From Nonomuraea gerenzanensis (GTDB taxonomy: Bacteria; Actinomycetota; Actinomycetes; Streptosporangiales; Streptosporangiaceae): 64,000 nucleotides of DNA. A model generated the notes under the pieces. It made no database searches, had not been told where the DNA came from, and saw nothing but the letters and a program-made list of their open reading frames with translations. Shown one piece after another: positions 61,058 to 64,000 of the stretch (position 1 is the first letter of the stretch; each line of letters starts with the position of its first letter). The translations under genes were made by a program, and so were the position numbers. The stretch spans positions 10,904,501 through 10,968,500 of the forward strand of contig NZ_CP084058.1 in assembly GCF_020215645.1 (NCBI RefSeq). The letters run 5' to 3'.

Positions 61058-61069
61058 GTCGGCGATCGC

Positions 61070-61726
61070 CTATCGCTCCGAGATCACCTCTGTCCAGAAC
61101 GATTCCTCCGATGCCACGGCCGCCGGGTCGATGAGTTCAAAGGCCACCACCACCTGTCGGCACAATCGCCGGTACGGCGCGTGAAAGTCGGCGAATTCCG
61201 CATCAGGTGCACCACCGGCGGCATCGCGCCATGCCGCCAGTTGGGCTTCCTCGGCCTGTTTCCACTGCTCGGTGATCAGGGGAACCAGCCAGTGCCAGCG
61301 CCAAGCGCATTCGACCCAGGCCGTCACGGACGAGTTCACCGGCTTGAAGGTCCGCCGATCGGGAAACCGGGCGGCCAGTTGCGGATGCACCTCCGCCGAG
61401 GTCGGCACCGGGAGGACCACTCTCCCCGTCCCTTCCTCGGCCAGGTGGCGCACGCCCGCGTAGCCGCCCAGGCGATAGAAACGGGCTCCGTCCTGGGTCA
61501 GCTCCGGCTCACCGCTTGGCTGGAAGTCTCCGGTGACACCGTAGAGCCCGTCCGTGCGGGGGCCCGGTAGCCCGTACGCCGAGAGCGCCGCCTTGTCAGG
61601 CTCCGGCAAGCTCCAGGCATGGAGGCTGCTGGGTGGCATGGCGGAAAAGCGACCATTGCCGGTCAGTGAGCCCAGATCCGCCGCCAGGATGCGGCCTATT
61701 TCGGGATACACCTCTTCTGCGTTCAC
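61070..61726 (-). CDS. SUKH-4-like immunity protein
   Basis: This 218-residue protein from GTG 61726 has GAGGAG five bases upstream. It starts NAEEVYPEIGRILAADLGSL. Segments LPEPDKAALSAYGLPGPRTD, RFYRLGGYAGVRHLAEEGTG and FKPVNSSVTAWVECAWRWHW match the SUKH superfamily, group 4 (early G.P, a VNSS motif before a helix). SUKH proteins bind and neutralise polymorphic toxins. No cognate toxin is adjacent. Confidence 0.75.
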   Translation of the reverse strand: MNAEEVYPEIGRILAADLGSLTGNGRFSAMPPSSLHAWSLPEPDKAALSAYGLPGPRTDGLYGVTGDFQPSGEPELTQDGARFYRLGGYAGVRHLAEEGTGRVVLPVPTSAEVHPQLAARFPDRRTFKPVNSSVTAWVECAWRWHWLVPLITEQWKQAEEAQLAAWRDAAGGAPDAEFADFHAPYRRLCRQVVVAFELIDPAAVASEESFWTEVISER

Positions 61727-61813
61727 TGATCTCCTCGGCAATGGCCACATCGCTCTCAGCGGCCACCGACGACCCGCAGGTCAGACACCGAATCCTATTA
61801 TTGAGCCCCACAG

Positions 61814-62386
61814 GAGCGGCGGCAGGCTCTGATCGACGCGGCCATCGAGGTGCTGGCCAGGGAAGGAGCCCGCGGGCTGACCTTCCGGGCCGTCGACACG
61901 GAGGCGGCCGTCCCCCTGGGCACGGCCTCCAACTACTTCGCCAACCGCGATGATCTGTTCACCCAGGTCGGCGGGCGCATCTATGAACGGTTGCTGCCGG
62001 ACGAGGCCACCGTGACCCGCAGCCGCGAGGGCGTGCAGGACGAAGCCCGCTATGCCGAGCTCATGCACGAGCTGGTGGATCGCATCTCCGCGTTCAACTC
62101 CGGCTATCTGGCTCTGCTGGAGCTACGGCTGGAGTCCACTCGGCGTCCTGAGCTGCGCGCCGTGCTGACCAAGCGCATCCGCGAGGACATCGACGCCAAC
62201 ATCGGCTACCACGCCGCTTCCGGCCTGCCCGGCGACTCCACGTCGGTGGTGCTGCTCTACCTCACCCTCAACTGGCTGATCGTGGAACGGCTGACACTGC
62301 CGGACATCTTCACCGAGCAGGAGGTCCACGATCTGGTGGACGCCGCCGTGCGTAGATCGCTCCGTGACGGGGTCACGGGAGGATGA
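61814..62386 (+). pseudogene. TetR repressor, 5'-truncated second copy
   Basis: It matches the TetR at 23589-24161 almost throughout, with homology starting at GAGCGGCGGCAGGC. The first five codons, the start and the operator are missing, and a TGA lies three codons before the homology. A GTG at 61850 is the first in-frame start and would remove helix 1. The C-terminus differs (RSLRDGVTGG). It is probably non-functional. Confidence 0.8.
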
Positions 62387-62678
62387 GCACCTGGCCGAAC
62401 GGCCCGTCGACCGGTTACCGGTTCCGCAGCGGACCGGAACCAGCGGCCACAGATTCGGACGACCAGACGACCGGCCCCGAGGTCGCGACCGGGGCCCCGG
62501 GACCAGCGACTGCACCGCCCATTGTCGGCACATCCTTCCAGCAGAACGAATAGATCCCGAAGTTCGCAGGCCGGCTTCCCAGCGAGCACTCCACTGGCGT
62601 TACCCAGGCCGAAACGGCCGAGACGGTCGCCGGGGACCGCACTTCCTCGCTGCATCGCCGGCAAGGCGATTCCGCCCA
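62387..62678. other. Intergenic; one GC hairpin
   Basis: No gene is supported. GGCCCCG (62473-62479) and CGGGGCC (62490-62496) form a 7-bp stem between the forward TetR copy and the reverse YcxB-like gene, possibly a bidirectional terminator. Confidence 0.35.
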
Positions 62679-63188
62679 TTATCGGGTATGGGTTCCTTGT
62701 GCTTTAACCTCCCTGAGCAGCCGGGACACCTGCTCGGCGTGCTGCTCCGACACAGCCCGCTTCGGCAAGTGGAGCGTCCGGGACACATCGAAGGTGATGC
62801 TCCAATGCGTCGCTGTCTCCGCGATCGTGCACACCTTTGACCACGTCATGATCGACGATGCTCCCGGCACCCGCAGCTGGATGCCCGCTGTCGACAACGT
62901 GATCTCCCGCGCGTCCTCAGGCGCTTCGTTCAGTTCATGCCGGACAGCTTCCTCAACACGCCGGTACGGGTACACCATGATCAGAATTCCGGCCCAGGCT
63001 CCGAGGGCCGCACACCCCGTGATCAATGAGGTCTGCGGGGATGCCGCCATCGTGGCCAAAAGGCCCACACCGCCTGCGGCTAACGGCGCCCCGATCAACC
63101 ACCAATGACGCAGCGTGTTCACGACTGATGATCGGACCTCCAGCTTACGATCCGCACGTGTCGGTACATAGGAAATAACGATCTCCAC
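62679..63188 (-). CDS. YcxB-like membrane protein
   Basis: This 169-residue protein starts with a beta-type segment, EIVISYVPTRADRKLEVRSS. Two transmembrane helices follow (LIGAPLAAGGVGLLATMAAS; ITGCAALGAWAGILIMVY), then a C-terminal YcxB-like domain (REITLSTAGIQLRVPGASSI, MTWSKVCTIAETATHWSITF). GTG 63188 has GGAGG five bases upstream. Such proteins often occur near toxin-immunity islands; function unknown. Confidence 0.7.
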   Translation of the reverse strand: MEIVISYVPTRADRKLEVRSSVVNTLRHWWLIGAPLAAGGVGLLATMAASPQTSLITGCAALGAWAGILIMVYPYRRVEEAVRHELNEAPEDAREITLSTAGIQLRVPGASSIMTWSKVCTIAETATHWSITFDVSRTLHLPKRAVSEQHAEQVSRLLREVKAQGTHTR

Positions 63189-63273
63189 GAATCCTCCACA
63201 TGATTACCGGCCAGGGGCGAGATTGTCGAATCTGCGAACCGCGAACCTCCATGGGAGCCCTTGAAGGACGTTG

Positions 63274-63996
63274 CTAGATCTCGCCTGTCCGATGTTTTGC
63301 CGCATCTTCCCAGACCAATCTGCGCACTTTCGTATCGAAAGGATTCCGCTTGGGAAGTCCGCCGGGTAGCACGTTGGCCAATGCCTTGAACACCTGGAGG
63401 ACAGCGCGCTCATCGTAATCGGCGAAGTTTTTCGTGGCCTGCAGCCACAGCCCGCCCCGGGAGAGCTCGGCCACCTCATGGAAAGCGCCCGTCCGAGACA
63501 GCCCGGAGACCCCGCCCAGACGTTCGCCGAGCTCTGCAGGGCAAATCGTGATCCATGAGTAGCCACGGAGGATCTGTCGCGCCTGCTTGACAGATTTCAC
63601 TCTTCCGCCGCGAGCCACACTGACGTCCAAGGCCGTGGTGCCGTTTGGGTTCGAATCGTCAGCGAGATGACCGAAGGCCGGGTTCAGCTTGTCCGCGAAA
63701 TCCCTGAGTACGCTGCCCCATCGTTCGGCGACTTCGGGCCGAGCAAGATCGTACGCTACATCCGGCAAGTACGACCACGCACGGAGTTGGATGCGATCCC
63801 CGTCGCCATCGAATCGCTCGATCTCGACCCTGAAGCCGTCCATTCCATCTTCGCTGGGCCTTCCGCCGTCATCAAGTTGCTTTATCTCGATCCAGGCCTT
63901 CGGAAACCACTTGCCGACTCCAGCGATCAGCCATTCATGGTTTTCGAGCGAGAACTTCCGAACTTCCAGACCCCGGCCCGTCGTCTCCGCACACAC
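63274..63996 (-). CDS. Hypothetical protein, immunity-like (5' end near window edge)
   Basis: This is a 240-codon frame. GTG 63996 is only a possible start, since the window ends four bases further. It has DGFRVEIERFDGDGDRIQLR, then LRGYSWITICPAELGERLGG and GGLWLQATKNFADYDERAVL, then a Pro-rich end. The pattern (YSWVT.CP, GGLWL.AT) recalls a family common in actinobacterial toxin-immunity clusters, but I cannot name it with certainty. Confidence 0.6.
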   Translation of the reverse strand: MCAETTGRGLEVRKFSLENHEWLIAGVGKWFPKAWIEIKQLDDGGRPSEDGMDGFRVEIERFDGDGDRIQLRAWSYLPDVAYDLARPEVAERWGSVLRDFADKLNPAFGHLADDSNPNGTTALDVSVARGGRVKSVKQARQILRGYSWITICPAELGERLGGVSGLSRTGAFHEVAELSRGGLWLQATKNFADYDERAVLQVFKALANVLPGGLPKRNPFDTKVRRLVWEDAAKHRTGEI

Positions 63997-64000
63997 GACC

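Overview
The window is chromosomal DNA from a high-GC, Gram-positive filamentous actinomycete. The evidence is the very high GC content, frequent GTG/TTG starts, ATGA/GTGA-coupled operons, several ECF sigma factors, a SARP/AfsR-type regulator, an nSTAND-WD40 protein and a secreted rhamnogalacturonan lyase. The mscL / FmdB / 5-FCL / galU / moeA-like / rimJ / GlpR neighbourhood resembles the Rv0985c-Rv0996 region of Mycobacterium tuberculosis. A Streptosporangiales host (Nonomuraea-like) is my inference from overall gene content and is not proven.

Layout. 1-8.3 kb: a truncated cytochrome P450, an MFS exporter, a D-aminoacylase, a LacI-box-preceded PL11 rhamnogalacturonan lyase, and a B12-binding sensor coupled to a PAS-GAF-PP2C phosphatase. 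8.3-10.1 kb: an AraC remnant, then a SigE-family sigma factor with its coupled membrane partner. 10.1-15.7 kb, minus strand: a candidate ATP-grasp RiPP (graspetide) cluster. It holds a 53-aa precursor with a double-Gly leader and a five-residue hydroxyl-acid periodicity in its core, an ATP-grasp ligase, a PpiC/SurA-like maturation protein, an ABC exporter pair and an MFS exporter. 15.7-24.8 kb: regulator/transporter pairs (ArsR-like, TetR plus FtsX-type ABC), a secreted protein, a CPBP protease with a NarL-type two-component system, and a TetR/DHFR-like divergon. Several small tandem duplications lie between these genes. 25-33 kb: an F420-type oxidoreductase behind a MerR-type promoter, an AfsR-type regulator and a giant XRE-nSTAND-WD40 protein. 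33-38.6 kb: a decayed zone with small accessory proteins and another sigma factor/partner pair.

38.6-49.7 kb is core genome: tRNA-Ala, GlpR/SepX, RimJ, MogA/MoaB, MoaC, Glp/MoeA, GalU, 5-FCL, a cation/proton antiporter, a CIRCE-preceded FmdB/Ruc zinc ribbon, MTA phosphorylase, a SAF protein, MscL and a VanY-type peptidase. At 49.75 kb an intact tRNA-Arg(CCU) starts an 8,277-bp segment. It is bounded by a colinear direct repeat of about 300 bp whose right copy carries only the 3' half of the tRNA. The segment looks like an integrated element. It carries a polymorphic (Rhs-Hint) toxin, a displaced orphan toxin module with possible immunity genes, and an ISAzo13-type transposon nested in an IS256-type transposon. 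From 58 kb to the end are IS relics, a decayed second copy of the TetR seen at 24 kb, and an array of immunity-like genes (SUKH-4-like, GyrB-motif, YcxB-like and others).

The strongest candidate for an undescribed system is the graspetide cluster at 10.1-15.7 kb. Next is the orphan toxin/immunity array inside the tRNA-bounded segment. All family names come from motif recognition by eye; no database search was run.
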